Shown: one piece after another, positions 41,439 through 42,106 of the stretch | How positions within the stretch are numbered: the stretch's first letter is position 1 | Layout: each line of letters begins with the position of its first letter | DNA from: CAZOWW01 sp964583765 | GTDB lineage: Bacteria; Actinomycetota; Actinomycetes; Actinomycetales; Kineosporiaceae | Direction: 5' to 3' | DNA length: 42,106 nt | Assembly (NCBI GenBank): GCA_964583765.1 | Contig: CAZOWW010000034.1 | Span: 1 to 42,106 of the forward strand | Position numbers and translations under genes: made by a program | The notes under the pieces: generated by a model | What the model was told of the DNA's origin: nothing | Seen by the model: only the letters and a program-made list of their open reading frames with translations | The model's database searches: none

Positions 41439-42106
41439 ATGCTAGGCAAGCACAGAGGCCGCCGACTGCTCGTGGCCTCGGCAACCGCACTCCTGTTCGT
41501 GGGAACCGGACTCCTCGACGCGCACGCGGACACCACCGTGACGTCGAACTCCACCGGCACCAACAACGGGTACTTCTACTCGTTCTGGGAGCAGGCCAGT
41601 GGCGGCTCGATGACGATGGGCAACGGTGGCCAGTACAGCGCCACCTGGAACACCGGCGCCCAGAACATCGTGGTCGGCAAGGGCTGGAACCCCGGCTCGG
41701 ACCACACCGTCAACTACTCCGGCAGCTTCAACTGCAACGGCAACTGCTACCTGTCGCTGTACGGCTGGACCACCAACCCGTTGATCGAGTACTACATCGT
41801 GGACTGGTACGGCAGCTACAACCCCAGCAGCGGCGCGACCAAGCTCGGTTCGGTGACCAGCGACGGCAGTGTGTACGACATCTACCGCACCCAGCGGGTC
41901 AACCAGCCCTCGATCCAGGGCACCGCGACGTTCTACCAGTACTGGAGCGTGCGCCAGAACAAGCGGATCGGCGGCACGATCACCGTGGCCAACCACTTCA
42001 ACGCCTGGAAGGCGGCCGGCCTGACCCTGGGCTCGCACAACTACCAGATCCTGGCCACCGAGGGCTACCAGAGCAGCGGCTCCTCCAACATCACCGTGAG
42101 CGAGGG
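41439..42106 (+). CDS. Secreted GH11 endo-1,4-beta-xylanase (cut by window edge)
   Basis: A signal peptide (MLGKHRGRRLLVASATALLF to LLDAHA-D) is followed by the glycoside hydrolase family 11 beta-jelly-roll. Motifs include NNGYFYSFWEQASGGSMTMG, LYGWTTNPLIEYYIVDWYG with the nucleophile Glu, YDIYRTQRVNQPSIQGTATF and QILATEGYQSSGSS with the acid/base Glu. It cleaves xylan in the extracellular space. A Ser-rich linker appears to begin at the window end (SSGSSNITVSEG), so a carbohydrate-binding module may follow. GGAAAGGA eight bases upstream of ATG 41439 marks the start. The window cuts the 3' end. Confidence 0.95.
   Translation, partial: MLGKHRGRRLLVASATALLFVGTGLLDAHADTTVTSNSTGTNNGYFYSFWEQASGGSMTMGNGGQYSATWNTGAQNIVVGKGWNPGSDHTVNYSGSFNCNGNCYLSLYGWTTNPLIEYYIVDWYGSYNPSSGATKLGSVTSDGSVYDIYRTQRVNQPSIQGTATFYQYWSVRQNKRIGGTITVANHFNAWKAAGLTLGSHNYQILATEGYQSSGSSNITVSE

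Overview
The window is very GC-rich DNA with many GTG starts, actinobacterial protein families (NrtR, F420-type nitroreductase, VanW, DUF1345, LolA/LprG-like secreted proteins) and a secreted GH11 xylanase. It most likely comes from a free-living, soil or plant-litter actinomycete. No rRNA, tRNA, CRISPR array or intact insertion sequence is visible. Genes lie on both strands in short operons, many separated by strong GC hairpins.

Layout. 1-4150: three related membrane-anchored proteins of unknown function (one cut by the window edge), a secreted peptidoglycan-binding protein and an APRT-like gene remnant. 4669-6921: a RecD2-type helicase. 7006-9100: the first NAD-salvage locus (nadR, an internally deleted pnuC, divergent nrtR). 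9201-14131: secreted or lipoproteins, a nucleotidyltransferase, an F420-type oxidoreductase and a decay zone (11098-12681) holding a truncated kinase, a headless glycine-betaine-binding protein and an MFS fragment. 14188-17231: the second NAD-salvage locus (nrtR, SPFH remnant, pnuC, nadR). 17271-23045: GlxA regulator with cysteine hydrolase, GNAT acetyltransferase, a HAF-repeat secreted protein and a LolA-like protein. 23320-26513: copper ATPase and CutA behind a CsoR-like box. 26966-29229: VanW-like protein and gltX. 29381-32686: a probable persulfide or thiol-stress regulon (CoA-disulfide reductase-rhodanese fusion, tiny Cys-rich protein, thioredoxin, CsoR-family regulator without the copper-ligand histidine). 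32762-35176: amidohydrolase with divergent MerR regulator, and DUF1345. 35753-37734: MarR plus GH13 amylase. 37951-40800: a sugar-binding-like GGDEF-EAL protein. 41439-end: GH11 xylanase.

The most striking point is the pair of NrtR-PnuC-NadR loci 6 kb apart. Each nrtR faces a promoter region with two 13-bp dyads of the same architecture but different half-sites: ACTC-N5-GAGT at locus 1 and CGTC-N5-GACG at locus 2. This suggests duplicated, insulated NAD-salvage switches, with locus 1 losing its transporter. The second is the 31.4-32.7 kb sulfur/thiol cluster with ATACC...GGTAT operators and a C-G-C (not C-H-C) CsoR-family sensor.
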